Source: JBFAPK01 sp040676675
GTDB lineage: Bacteria > Actinomycetota > Actinomycetes > Mycobacteriales > Micromonosporaceae
NCBI RefSeq assembly: GCF_040676675.1
Contig: NZ_JBFAPK010000001.1
Span: forward strand, 496,001 to 560,000
Length of the DNA stretch: 64,000 nucleotides
Direction of reading: 5' to 3'
The position numbers were made by a program, and so were the translations under genes. The notes below the pieces were generated by a model. That model was not told the origin of the DNA and ran no database searches. It worked only from the letters and a program-made list of their open reading frames with translations. Positions 1 to 8,127 of the stretch are shown here, piece after piece. The stretch's first letter is position 1. Each line of letters begins with the position of its first letter.

Positions 1-25
1 CGATTCCCGCGAGCGCGAGAACCTC

Positions 26-1543
26 ATGCCCGGGCCGGACGAAGCGGGGAGCCCGGCCGAGTTCGTGGCGGCGTTGCGCGGACTCAAGGAATGGTCCGGG
101 CTGACGTACCGGCAGTTGCAGCGCCGAGCCGACGAGGCCGGTGGTGTCCTGCCGCACAGCACTCTCGCGGCGGTGCTGAACCGGAGCACCATGCCGCGCG
201 AGGAACTGGTCGCCACCTTCGTACGGGCCTGCGGCGGGGACGACGCCGCGGTCGCCACCTGGCTCGCCGTACGGCGACGGATAGCGGTCGCGGCCACCCG
301 GTCGCGCCCCGACGGCGCCGGGCCGCCCCGCGACGAGGCATCCGGCGTACCGGGAACGGACGCGCCCGCCGCCGCCGAGCCGCCGCCCGGCGGGGCACTA
401 CCTGACGGGCCGGCGTTCGGCGAACCGGTGCTCGACGGGCCGCTACCCGCCGAACCGATGCCGCGCGGGCCGGCGCTCGGCGAACCGGCGCTCGGCGGGC
501 CGGTGCTCGGCGGGCCGGCGCTCGGCACCGCGCCGTCGACCATCCACATCGGAGCCGAGCACCCGGGCGGGGCCGGAACGACGCCGGTCGGGACCGGTGA
601 CGCCGAGGCCGCCACCGAGGTCACGCCGACGGTCGTGCCGCCGGCCGAGACGTCGACGCCCGCCGGCGCGGCACCGACGGGCCGGGACGCCGGACCGGGG
701 CTCGACGGCGGGACGGGGCTCGACGGCGGCCTCGGCCTCGACGACGGGGCCGGGCTCGACGGTTACGGCGGCCGCTCCGCGACCGACGACGGCGCCGGGA
801 GCGGCCGGGAGACCGGTGCCACGGCGACCGCGGGTGCCACGGTCACGGCCGGCGGCGCCCGGCACCGCCGGCAGGTCCGGGTCGCCGGGGATGGTGGCAG
901 CGCCCTCGTCGCCGCAACGGCACGCCAGCAACGGTGGAAATGGACCGGCATCCACCGCTACGACCCGGCCGACGAGGTGCCCCGTCCGGCGGGGTTCCGC
1001 TGGCTGATCCCGCCGATCATGTACCGCACGGGCTGGGCCGCGCGGGTCCTCTCGGGCGTACTGGTGCTGCTGCTGATCCTGCTCGGCGTGGCCCTCGCGG
1101 TACGGATGTTCCGCGGTTGGGGCGACGAGCCACGGCCGGGCATGCCGAACGATTCCGTCGTGGAGGCGACCGAGGGACCGCAGCCGTCGTCCCAGCCCAC
1201 CACCCCGGCGGCGAAACGGACCGACTCCACCGCGAACGGGCCGGCGAAGCCGAGCGCCAAGCCGACCCCGTCGCCGACCCCGCCCGCCGCCGGTACGGTC
1301 GGCGGCAACGGCGGCTCGACCGGGCAGACGCCCCGTCACCGCGGCACCGGTGGCTACGACCCCGACGACGAGTACTACTACGAGGAACCGACCAGCACCT
1401 GGAGCGATCCCGCCGAGCGGGAGGCGTGCTTCCCGGACAACTACTACTGCGGCTACGACGGTCCGGAGCCGGACAACACCATCGGCTACAACACCCCCGG
1501 CTGCACCTATCCCTGCGTGGTCATCACGACCGGTCGGCCGTGA
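26..1543 (+). CDS. Membrane-anchored HTH (XRE-like) protein with long disordered linker
   Basis: 505 residues if the first in-frame ATG is used. Upstream codons to the window edge contain no stop, so the true 5' end could lie outside the window. Residues about 10-60 look like the XRE-type helix-turn-helix found in many actinobacterial proteins (motif LTYRQLQRRA followed by LPHSTLAAVL). Residues about 95-300 are low-complexity, rich in Pro, Gly, Ala and Asp, with degenerate repeats of the GPALGEPALGGP type. A single hydrophobic segment lies at about 336-362. The C-terminal tail is Pro/Thr-rich and ends in a Tyr- and Cys-containing patch with four cysteines. Inference: a cytoplasmic DNA- or protein-binding domain tethered to the membrane with an exported C-terminus. 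The function and signal are unknown. Confident as a gene, weak on role. Confidence 0.8.
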   Translation: MPGPDEAGSPAEFVAALRGLKEWSGLTYRQLQRRADEAGGVLPHSTLAAVLNRSTMPREELVATFVRACGGDDAAVATWLAVRRRIAVAATRSRPDGAGPPRDEASGVPGTDAPAAAEPPPGGALPDGPAFGEPVLDGPLPAEPMPRGPALGEPALGGPVLGGPALGTAPSTIHIGAEHPGGAGTTPVGTGDAEAATEVTPTVVPPAETSTPAGAAPTGRDAGPGLDGGTGLDGGLGLDDGAGLDGYGGRSATDDGAGSGRETGATATAGATVTAGGARHRRQVRVAGDGGSALVAATARQQRWKWTGIHRYDPADEVPRPAGFRWLIPPIMYRTGWAARVLSGVLVLLLILLGVALAVRMFRGWGDEPRPGMPNDSVVEATEGPQPSSQPTTPAAKRTDSTANGPAKPSAKPTPSPTPPAAGTVGGNGGSTGQTPRHRGTGGYDPDDEYYYEEPTSTWSDPAEREACFPDNYYCGYDGPEPDNTIGYNTPGCTYPCVVITTGRP

Positions 1544-1606
1544 GCCCTCGGGGCCGGCACCCGGTCGGTGCCGGCCCCTGGCGGATCACCGGCGGGCGCT
1601 CCGCCG

Positions 1607-2755
1607 CTACAGCCCGAGATCCCGGGCGATGATCATGCGCTGCACCTCGGAGGTACCCTCACCGATCTCCAGGATCTTCGAGTCCCGCCAGAACCGGGCC
1701 ACCGGGTACTCGTTCATGAAGCCGTACCCGCCGTGGATCTGGGTCGCCTCGCGGGCGTTGTCGACCGCGCTCTCGCTGGCGTAGAGCTTCGCGATCGCCG
1801 CCTGCCGCTTGAAGTCCTCGCCCGCCAGCATCCGCGCGGCGGCGTCGTAGTAGGCGAGCCGGGCCGTGTGCGCCCGCAGCTCCATGTCGGCGATTTTGAA
1901 CTGGATCGCCTGGTTACGGCCGATCGGCCGGCCGAACGCCTCGCGGTCCTTGGCGTAGCGCACCGACTCGTCCACGCAGCCCTGGGCGAGTCCGACGGCG
2001 AGCGCGGCGATGGCGATCCGCCCCTCGTCGAGGATCTGGAGGAACTGCGCGTACCCGCGACCGCGCTCGCCGAGCAGGTTCTCCGCCGGTACCCGGCAGT
2101 CGTCGAAGGTCAGCTCGTGGGTGTCCGAGGCGCACCAGCCGACCTTGGAGTACGAGGGCGCGACGGTGAAGCCGGGCGTACCCGAGGGGACGATGATGGT
2201 GGAGAGCTCCTTGGAGCCGTCCTCGCGTACCCCGGTCACGGCGGTCACGGTCACCAGCGAGGTGATGTCGGTGCCGGAGTTGGTGATGAACGCCTTCGCA
2301 CCGTTGATCACCCAGTGGTCGCCGTCGAGCACCGCCCGGGTGGTGGTACCGCTGGCGTCCGAGCCACAGCCCGGTTCGGTCAGCCCGAACGCGGCCAGCG
2401 CCTCGCCGGTGACCAGCTTCGGCAGCCACTCCGCCCGCTGCCGCTCGGTACCGAAGCGGTAGATCGGCATGGCGCCGAGCGAGATGGCCGCCTCCAGCGT
2501 GATGGCCACGCTCGAATCGACCCGGGCCAGCTCCTCCAGCGCCAGGCAGAGGGCGAAGTAGTCCCCGCCCATGCCGCCGAACTCCTCGGGGAAGGGGAGC
2601 CCGAACAGCCCCATCTTGCCCATCTGGCGGACGATCTCGTACGGGAAGGTGTGCTGCTTGTAGTGGTCGGCGATGACCGGAGCGACCACCTCGCGGGCGA
2701 ACTCCCGCACGCTGGACCGCAGTGCCTCGTGCTCCTCGGAGAGCCGGAAGTCCAT
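1607..2755 (-). CDS. Acyl-CoA dehydrogenase, probably branched/short-chain
   Basis: 382 residues, the usual length for the FAD-dependent acyl-CoA dehydrogenase family that oxidises acyl-CoA to the trans-2-enoyl-CoA. The start is an ATG preceded by a near-perfect AGGAGG ribosome site. The family signature TEPGCGSD lies at about 126-133. The C-terminus has HGGYGF and then IGEGTSE at about 364-370. The Glu at about 366 is in the position of the catalytic base of medium/short-chain enzymes. Classical isovaleryl-CoA dehydrogenases place their Glu elsewhere, so despite the leucine-pathway neighbours the substrate may be another branched or short acyl-CoA. It lies downstream of the carboxyltransferase on the same strand, about 170 bp away, and is likely co-transcribed with it. 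Confidence 0.93.
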   Translation of the reverse strand: MDFRLSEEHEALRSSVREFAREVVAPVIADHYKQHTFPYEIVRQMGKMGLFGLPFPEEFGGMGGDYFALCLALEELARVDSSVAITLEAAISLGAMPIYRFGTERQRAEWLPKLVTGEALAAFGLTEPGCGSDASGTTTRAVLDGDHWVINGAKAFITNSGTDITSLVTVTAVTGVREDGSKELSTIIVPSGTPGFTVAPSYSKVGWCASDTHELTFDDCRVPAENLLGERGRGYAQFLQILDEGRIAIAALAVGLAQGCVDESVRYAKDREAFGRPIGRNQAIQFKIADMELRAHTARLAYYDAAARMLAGEDFKRQAAIAKLYASESAVDNAREATQIHGGYGFMNEYPVARFWRDSKILEIGEGTSEVQRMIIARDLGL

Positions 2756-2846
2756 TTTTCCTCCTGTGACGCGATGGGTACGCGGGGTGGTGTCCGCGCC
2801 CCCGGCGCTCGTGGCGCCGGAAGAGCGGGTCGGTGCGGTGGGCCGG

Positions 2847-2900
2847 CTTGCCTGGGCGGGCCGGCTGTGTGGGGTGGGCTGGCTGCGTGGGGTGGGCTGG
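2847..2900. repeat. 18-bp tandem repeat, three copies, G-rich
   Basis: Three consecutive 18-bp units occur at 2847-2864, 2865-2882 and 2883-2900. Copies 2 and 3 differ by one base and copy 1 is degenerate. The plus strand has runs GGGG-T-GGG repeated after a 10-base loop, which is compatible with a G-quadruplex. It sits 24 bp beyond the stop codon of the minus-strand carboxyltransferase gene, between it and the acyl-CoA dehydrogenase gene. Confidence 0.8.
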
Positions 2901-2923
2901 CGCCGGGTGCGGCGGTTCGCCGG

Positions 2924-4456
2924 TCAGACGGGGGTGACGCCGTGCCGGCGGCGGGAGAAGTGGCGCTCCTTTCCGCGGGCCGCGGCGAACCGGCGGATCA
3001 GGTCGGCCCGCAGTTCTCCCGGCTCGACGACGGCGTCGACCACGAGTTCGCTGGCCAGGCGCATGAGGTCGATGTCGCGCTCGTACTCCTCCCGCCGGGC
3101 GGCGACGAAGGCGGCCCGCTCGTCGGGGTCGGCGATGGCTGCGATCTTGTTGGCGTACACCGCGTTGACGGCGGCCTCGGCGCCCATCACCGCGATCTTG
3201 GCGGTGGGGAGCGCGATCGTCGCGTCGGGTTCGAAGCCGGGACCGGCCATCGCGTACAGGCCGGCACCGTACGCCTTGCGGACCACGACGCAGATCTTCG
3301 GTACCGTCGCCTCGGAGATCGCCGTGATCATCTTCGCGCCGTGCCGGATGATCCCCTGCTTCTCCACCGCCGTGCCCACCATGAACCCCGGCACGTCGGC
3401 CAGGAAGAGCAGCGGCACGTTGAACGCGTCGCAGAGCTGGACGAACCGGGCCGCCTTGTCGGCCGAGTCGACGAAGAGCACGCCGCCCTTGAACATCGAG
3501 TTGTTGGCGACCACGCCGACGACCTGGCCGTCCAGCCGGCCGAGGCCGATGGTCAGCTCCCGGGCCCAGAGCGCCTGGATCTCCAGGAACGACCCGGCGT
3601 CGAGCAGGCCCTTGACGTACCGGCGCATGTCGAACGCCTGCCGCTCGCTCGCCGGCACCAGCGCCGCGAGGTCCACGTTGGCCGGCGCCTCGGCGGCCGG
3701 CGCGGTCGGCGGCTGCCGCGTCCAGTTCGCCGGCAGGTACGACAGGTAGCGGCGGACCACGTCCAGCGCCTCGGCCTCGGTCTTGCAGAGGAAGTGGCCC
3801 ACGCCGGACTCGGCGCAGTGCACCCGCGCCCCGCCCATCTCCTCCAGCGTGGTCTTCTCGCCGGTCACCATCTCGACCATCCGGTCCGAGCCGAGGTACA
3901 TGCTCGCGTTGCCGTCGACCATGGCGACCACGTCGCAGAAGGCCGGGATGTAGGCGCCACCGGCCGCGCTGGGCCCGAACAGGGCGCAGACCTGCGGGAT
4001 CGAGCCGGAGGCGCGTACCTGGTTCCAGAAGATCTTGCCGGCGCCGCGCCGGCCGGGGAAGAGATCGACCTGGTCGGTGATCCGGGCGCCGGCGGAGTCG
4101 ACCAGGTAGACCATCGGCACGCCGGAGGCGTACGCCCGCTCGATGATCCGGATGATCTTCTCGACCGTACGGGCGCCCCAGCTGCCCGCCTTGACCGTCG
4201 AGTCGTTCGCCATCAGGCAGACCTGCCGGCCGTCGATGGTGGCGACCCCGGTGACCACCCCGTCGGCGGGCAGCCCGTCCGCGAGCGCGTTGGCGAAGAG
4301 CCCGTCCTCGACGAAGGAGCCCTCGTCGACGAGGAGCGCCACGCGTTCCCGGGCGAAGAGCTTGCCCTTGGCCGCGTTGGCGGCATGGTATTTCTCCGCG
4401 CCGCCGGCCCGGGCCCGCTTGCGCAGCTGCTCCAGCGCCTCACCGTCGAGCGTCAC
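2924..4456 (-). CDS. Acyl-CoA carboxylase beta (carboxyltransferase) subunit, methylcrotonyl-CoA type
   Basis: 510 residues with the crotonase-fold carboxyltransferase architecture of the beta subunits of biotin-dependent acyl-CoA carboxylases. The N-terminal half carries MANDSTVKAGSWG and FGPSAAGGAYIPA; the C-terminal half carries FLADVPGFMVG and an AMAGPGFEPD stretch. The family transfers a carboxyl group from carboxybiotin to the acyl-CoA. HMG-CoA lyase and biotin carboxylase genes nearby favour 3-methylcrotonyl-CoA (leucine degradation) over propionyl-CoA as substrate, but this is context inference. GTG start with a GAGGGGG ribosome site. A CTAAACGATCGTTAG-like palindrome lies 23 bp upstream and is a plausible TetR operator. 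Confidence 0.92.
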   Translation of the reverse strand: MTLDGEALEQLRKRARAGGAEKYHAANAAKGKLFARERVALLVDEGSFVEDGLFANALADGLPADGVVTGVATIDGRQVCLMANDSTVKAGSWGARTVEKIIRIIERAYASGVPMVYLVDSAGARITDQVDLFPGRRGAGKIFWNQVRASGSIPQVCALFGPSAAGGAYIPAFCDVVAMVDGNASMYLGSDRMVEMVTGEKTTLEEMGGARVHCAESGVGHFLCKTEAEALDVVRRYLSYLPANWTRQPPTAPAAEAPANVDLAALVPASERQAFDMRRYVKGLLDAGSFLEIQALWARELTIGLGRLDGQVVGVVANNSMFKGGVLFVDSADKAARFVQLCDAFNVPLLFLADVPGFMVGTAVEKQGIIRHGAKMITAISEATVPKICVVVRKAYGAGLYAMAGPGFEPDATIALPTAKIAVMGAEAAVNAVYANKIAAIADPDERAAFVAARREEYERDIDLMRLASELVVDAVVEPGELRADLIRRFAAARGKERHFSRRRHGVTPV

Positions 4457-4478
4457 GCCGCCCCCTCGCCGCAGACTG

Positions 4479-4497
4479 ACCTAAACGATCGTTAGGT
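4479..4497. promoter_or_regulatory. Palindromic operator candidate upstream of the carboxyltransferase gene
   Basis: Near-perfect palindrome with arms ACCTAA and TTAGGT around a CGATCG core, with one extra A breaking perfect symmetry. It overlaps the 3' end of the membrane-protein gene and precedes the carboxyltransferase start by 23 bp. Operators of the CTAACG/CGTTAG type are common for TetR-family regulators of acyl-CoA catabolism. The TetR gene at 10562-11191 is the obvious candidate regulator (inference). Confidence 0.6.
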
Positions 4498-5454
4498 TAC
4501 TGCATCTCGGTGACTCCGGGCCACCCGCACCGGCGCGGCGGGCCGATCCACCGGGATACCGCGCCGCTCCCCCCTCTCCCGGGCGTCGGCTGCGCGCCCC
4601 CAGCGGGTCCTGCCCCACGGCTTGAACACAGAGAGGATGGTGGCGGCCCACAGCGCGACGGTGAACCCGCCCAGGCAGGCGGTCAGCGCGGCACCCGCGC
4701 CGCCCACCCCGGCGGCCGGATCGGCCGTACGCAGCGCCAGCTCGTCGGCCAGCGCGCTCTCGACGGTACCGGCGACCAACGGGATGCTCACCGACACCGC
4801 GAACTTGGCGATCACCCACCAGTGCCGCACCAGACCCCACTTCGTCCCGAGCGAGACCACCAGACCGGTGAGGATCGACAGGAACATCGAGGGGATCGCC
4901 GCCGCCAGGTCGACGACCCGCAACAGCTCGTACGCGCCGTGCCGGACCGGGTGGGAGTCGGTGGCCACCGCCGTCACGGCCAGCGTGGTCATGGTGAGGG
5001 CGACGCCGAGCCACCCGACGCTGAAGCCGACGTGCAGGGTCAGCCAGACCCGACGGGCCCGGGGCGACATGCGGGGAAACCGGGGCCGGCTCAACGCCAG
5101 GATCGCCACGGACAGCGGTATGCCGAGCAGCGCGACGGACACCGGGATGCTGAACACGAACTGCAGCACCGCCATCGCGAGGTGCAGAACGATGGTGATC
5201 CGCCGCCCCCGCTCCGGGCCGCCCAGCGCGGCGACCACGGACAGCACCACCGCCGCCGCGTAGCCGAGCACCGCCATGAGCCGCAGCGGCGGCACGTCGG
5301 AGCCGTTCGACAGCAGCGCGAGGTTCAGCCCGGCGAAGCCGACGAAGACCCAGCGCAGCGTCGCGAGCGCGCGGCCGCCACCCGGGTGGGCCGGCGCGGG
5401 CGCGTCGCCGACGACCGTGGTCCGGCCGGTCGGGGATCGGGTATCGGAATGCAT
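4492..5454 (-). CDS. Polytopic integral membrane protein, function unknown
   Basis: 320 residues from an ATG chosen because the protein becomes hydrophobic about 30 residues later and no coding signal is visible further upstream. About seven or eight membrane segments are evident, in two groups: four in the N-terminal half (for example FVGFAGLNLALL and LHLAMAVLQFVF) and three or four in the second half, beginning LHVGFSVGWLGVALTM, a motif typical of uncharacterised actinobacterial membrane proteins (DUF2269-like by eye). It is divergent from the two-component system that starts 154 bp away, so it may be a target of that system. The gene, with its neighbours, interrupts the branched-chain catabolism set. 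Confidence 0.75.
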   Translation of the reverse strand: MHSDTRSPTGRTTVVGDAPAPAHPGGGRALATLRWVFVGFAGLNLALLSNGSDVPPLRLMAVLGYAAAVVLSVVAALGGPERGRRITIVLHLAMAVLQFVFSIPVSVALLGIPLSVAILALSRPRFPRMSPRARRVWLTLHVGFSVGWLGVALTMTTLAVTAVATDSHPVRHGAYELLRVVDLAAAIPSMFLSILTGLVVSLGTKWGLVRHWWVIAKFAVSVSIPLVAGTVESALADELALRTADPAAGVGGAGAALTACLGGFTVALWAATILSVFKPWGRTRWGRAADARERGERRGIPVDRPAAPVRVARSHRDAVT

Positions 5455-5607
5455 GAACCCGACGCTAGGTACGGCCGGAGCGGCCCACATCGGCCAAGAT
5501 AACTGGGCTCGGCGCTCGATGGTGGTCGGCCGGGACGGCGGGACACCACTTTCGGATGAGTCCAACGGCGGAGGCGCACCGCGCTTGGCCTGCCTAGACT
5601 TCCCGGC

Positions 5608-6750
5608 ATGTGGCACCGCCGGCAGGGCCAGTTCGGGACCGCGCTGCTGGCCGCGACCTGCGTACTGGCCGGGGTCTGGGACGGTCTCCAGTCCGGTCTG
5701 TTCGACGGTTCTCCGATCGTCGACCGGCCGGCGCCGTTGGCCGTCGACGCGGCGCTCGGCGTGGTCGCCGGCCTGGCCGTGGTGGTCCGGCGGCGCCGGC
5801 CCCTGCCGCTGTACGGTGCCGCCCTGCTCTCCTGGGGCGTCACGGGCGCGTACCCGGCCCTGTTGATCGCGCAGTTCGCGATCGGCGCCCACCTGCGCTC
5901 GGCGCGGCTGCAGATCGTGCTCACCGCGGTCATGCTGGCCGCCGTCTCCGGTCCACTGTGGGTCGTGAGCGGCGGAGACGGGGCGGTACCGGTCAGCTTC
6001 GCGCTCTGCGTGGTACCCGTGCTGGTCGGCCTGTACCTGACCTCCCGCCGCGAGGTGATGACCAACCTGGAGGATCGGGCCCGCCGCAACGAACGCGAGG
6101 AACTGCTCCGGATCGAGCAGGCCCGGGCCGAGGAGCGTGCCCAGATCGCCCGGGACATGCACGACGTGGTCACCCACCGGGTGTCGCTGATGGTGCTGCA
6201 CGCCACCGCGCTCGAATCGGCGCGGGGAAAGGACGCCGCCGCCATCGCGGCCCAGATCCAGGGCATCGGACGGGCCGCGCTGGACGAACTCCGTACGCTG
6301 GTCGGGGTGCTGCGCGACGGTGCCGCCGCCCCGCTGCGACCGCAACCCGGGCTCGCCGACCTCGACGAGCTGGTCGCCTCCTCCCGGGCGCTCGGCCTGG
6401 CCGTCGAACTCCACGTCGAGGACGGGTTACGGGCGCCGGCCCTGGTCGAGCACGCCGTCTACCGGGTGGTGCAGGAGGCCTTGACGAACGTGCACAAGCA
6501 CGCCCACGACGCCCGGACCGTGGTCACCGTCCGCCCGATCACGGACGGCCTCCGGGTGGTCGTCCGGGACAGCGGCGGCGGCCGCGCCACTCCGGCCATG
6601 GCGAGCGGCGGCGGGCACGGACTGCTCGGCATCGGCGAACGGGTACGGCTCGTCGGTGGCACCCTGCGCACCACCCGGCTGCCCGGCGGCGGTTTCGAGG
6701 TGTGCGCCGAACTGCCGGCGACCTACCCGGCCGAGGAGCCGGCACGGTGA
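5608..6750 (+). CDS. Sensor histidine kinase, NarL/LiaS-type (HisKA_3)
   Basis: 380 residues. The N-terminal region has about five to six hydrophobic segments up to residue about 145. A linker follows, then the HisKA_3 dimerisation motif with RDMHDVVTHR, whose phospho-acceptor His is at about 185. The HATPase domain occupies about 275-375 (VVQEALTNVHKHA as N-box, DSGGG and GHGLLGIGERV as G-boxes). It autophosphorylates and passes phosphate to the response regulator encoded next. The two genes overlap by four bases (GTGA), indicating translational coupling. A TAGACT -10-like element ends 7 bp before the ATG, suggesting a leaderless transcript; no convincing -35 is visible. The input signal is unknown. 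Confidence 0.93.
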   Translation: MWHRRQGQFGTALLAATCVLAGVWDGLQSGLFDGSPIVDRPAPLAVDAALGVVAGLAVVVRRRRPLPLYGAALLSWGVTGAYPALLIAQFAIGAHLRSARLQIVLTAVMLAAVSGPLWVVSGGDGAVPVSFALCVVPVLVGLYLTSRREVMTNLEDRARRNEREELLRIEQARAEERAQIARDMHDVVTHRVSLMVLHATALESARGKDAAAIAAQIQGIGRAALDELRTLVGVLRDGAAAPLRPQPGLADLDELVASSRALGLAVELHVEDGLRAPALVEHAVYRVVQEALTNVHKHAHDARTVVTVRPITDGLRVVVRDSGGGRATPAMASGGGHGLLGIGERVRLVGGTLRTTRLPGGGFEVCAELPATYPAEEPAR

Positions 6751-7397
6751 TCCGGCTCCTGATCGTGGACGACGAGTGGATGGTCCGCGCGATGCTGCGC
6801 ACGATCATGGCCGCCTACCCCGACATCGAGGTGGTCGGGGAGGCCGGGGACGGGGACGAGGCCCTGAGGCAGGCCCGGACGCTCCGTCCGGACGTGGTGC
6901 TCATGGACATCCGGATGCCGCGCCGCGACGGTCTGGCCGCCACGGCGGCCCTGGCCCGGTTCGCGGCGCCGCCCAAGGTCGTCGTGCTCACCACGTTCGA
7001 CCTCGACGAGTACGTCCGGACGGCGCTCCGGCACGGCGCGGTGGGCTTCCTGCTCAAGGACGCCGCCGCCGACCAGATGGCCGCCGCCGTGCGAAGTGCG
7101 GCGGCCGGGGACGCCATGCTCTCCCCGCAGGTCACCCGTAGGCTGCTGCACCGGTTCGCCGAACCGGCCGGACCGCAGCGCGCCGACGCCGTACGGCGGC
7201 TCGCCGTCCTCACCGGCAAGGAGCGGGAGGTTCTCGCGGCGCTCGGCGAGGGGCTGACCAACAGCGAGATCGGCCGGCGGCTGCACCTCAGCGAGGCGAC
7301 CGTGAAGAGCCACGTCAGCCGGCTGCTCGCCAAGCTGCAACTGACGAACCGGGTGCAGGCGGCGATCCTGGCCCACCACGCCGGCCTGGTCGACTGA
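6747..7397 (+). CDS. LuxR/NarL-family response regulator
   Basis: 216 residues. The GTG start overlaps the TGA of the kinase gene. The receiver domain has the acidic pair DDE near residue 9, the phospho-acceptor Asp at about 54 in LMDIRMPRRDG, a Thr in VLTTFD and a Lys in FLLKDA. The C-terminal LuxR helix-turn-helix carries LTGKEREVLAALGEGLTNSE and SEATVKSHVSRLL. The protein is a DNA-binding transcription factor activated by the upstream kinase. Its likely targets include its own operon or the divergent membrane-protein gene (inference from adjacency). Confidence 0.94.
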   Translation: MIRLLIVDDEWMVRAMLRTIMAAYPDIEVVGEAGDGDEALRQARTLRPDVVLMDIRMPRRDGLAATAALARFAAPPKVVVLTTFDLDEYVRTALRHGAVGFLLKDAAADQMAAAVRSAAAGDAMLSPQVTRRLLHRFAEPAGPQRADAVRRLAVLTGKEREVLAALGEGLTNSEIGRRLHLSEATVKSHVSRLLAKLQLTNRVQAAILAHHAGLVD

Positions 7398-7426
7398 CCG
7401 GCCACGAACCGGTCGCGGGGCGACGG

Positions 7427-7456
7427 CCGGGGCGCCGCCTGCCGTACCCGCCCCGG
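7427..7456. terminator. Weak convergent hairpin
   Basis: Inverted repeat CCGGGGCG/CGCCCCGG with a 14-base loop between the convergent response-regulator gene and the Tat-protein gene. There is no U-tract. It is plausible as a bidirectional terminator, but the stem is only 8 bp. Confidence 0.3.
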
Positions 7457-7963
7457 TCAGAAGGTGTCGACGTCGAAGCGGCTCGCCCGAGCGCTCACCG
7501 GCCCCGTGCCGGTCACGTTGCCCTCGATGTCGAGCCCGCGGTACGTGCCCCGGCTGACCAGGGTGTCGCCGTACACCCGGGCGTGGTGCAGGGCCCGGAC
7601 CTCGCCGTTGTAGCGCTGCGGCAGGCCGTGCAGGTCGTGCGGCAGGACCTGCCACAGCGTGAAGCTCACCCGGTCCTTCCCGGTCGCCCTCCACCGCCCG
7701 GTGGCGATGTGGATCCCCTGGGCGAAGGAGAGGAAGAAACCGCCGGGCAGGAAGGTGAAGAGCGCCACCTCCTCCTCGTGCGGCAGCGTCACCACGCCGC
7801 GCCAGGTCCCCACGACCCCACCACCGGGCCTCCGGTCGCCCGCCGGGGCGCCCTCGGCCGCACCGGCGACGCCCACCGCCGCCGCGGTCGCCGCCGCGCT
7901 CAGGGCGACGGTCGTTCCGGCGGCCCCTCGGAGGAACCGCCTCCGGTCAACCTCACCGATCAT
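7457..7963 (-). CDS. Tat-exported protein of unknown function
   Basis: 168 residues from the ATG that follows a GAGGA ribosome site. An upstream in-frame start would add 24 residues before the signal peptide and is less likely. The N-terminus is a twin-arginine signal (DRRRFLRG, then an Ala-rich hydrophobic core ending near AGAAEGAPA). The mature part of about 120 residues is predicted to be beta-rich (GTWRGVVTLPHEEEVALFTF, TGRWRATGKDRVSFTL, YNGEVRALHHA, SRGTYRGLDIEG). It resembles small secreted beta-barrel proteins, but I do not recognise the family. It is convergent with the response-regulator gene. Confidence 0.8.
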   Translation of the reverse strand: MIGEVDRRRFLRGAAGTTVALSAAATAAAVGVAGAAEGAPAGDRRPGGGVVGTWRGVVTLPHEEEVALFTFLPGGFFLSFAQGIHIATGRWRATGKDRVSFTLWQVLPHDLHGLPQRYNGEVRALHHARVYGDTLVSRGTYRGLDIEGNVTGTGPVSARASRFDVDTF

Positions 7964-8127
7964 GATGTCCTCGCAGGTCACTCGTCGTGATTGGTGGCGA
8001 GGACGACCGTATGACGAGCCGGCGGGACGGCACATCGGCCGATGGAGGTCGGTCGGGCCCGGCAGCCGCGACCTTCGACTGATCCGTCAGCTCACCCGAC
8101 GGCCGGCCGGACGCCCGCTCGGATGGA

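Noticed and set aside
1568..4495. A 975-codon plus-strand frame opposite the acyl-CoA dehydrogenase and carboxyltransferase genes
   Set aside because: Mirror of two well-supported minus-strand enzymes; low-complexity product, no ribosome site.
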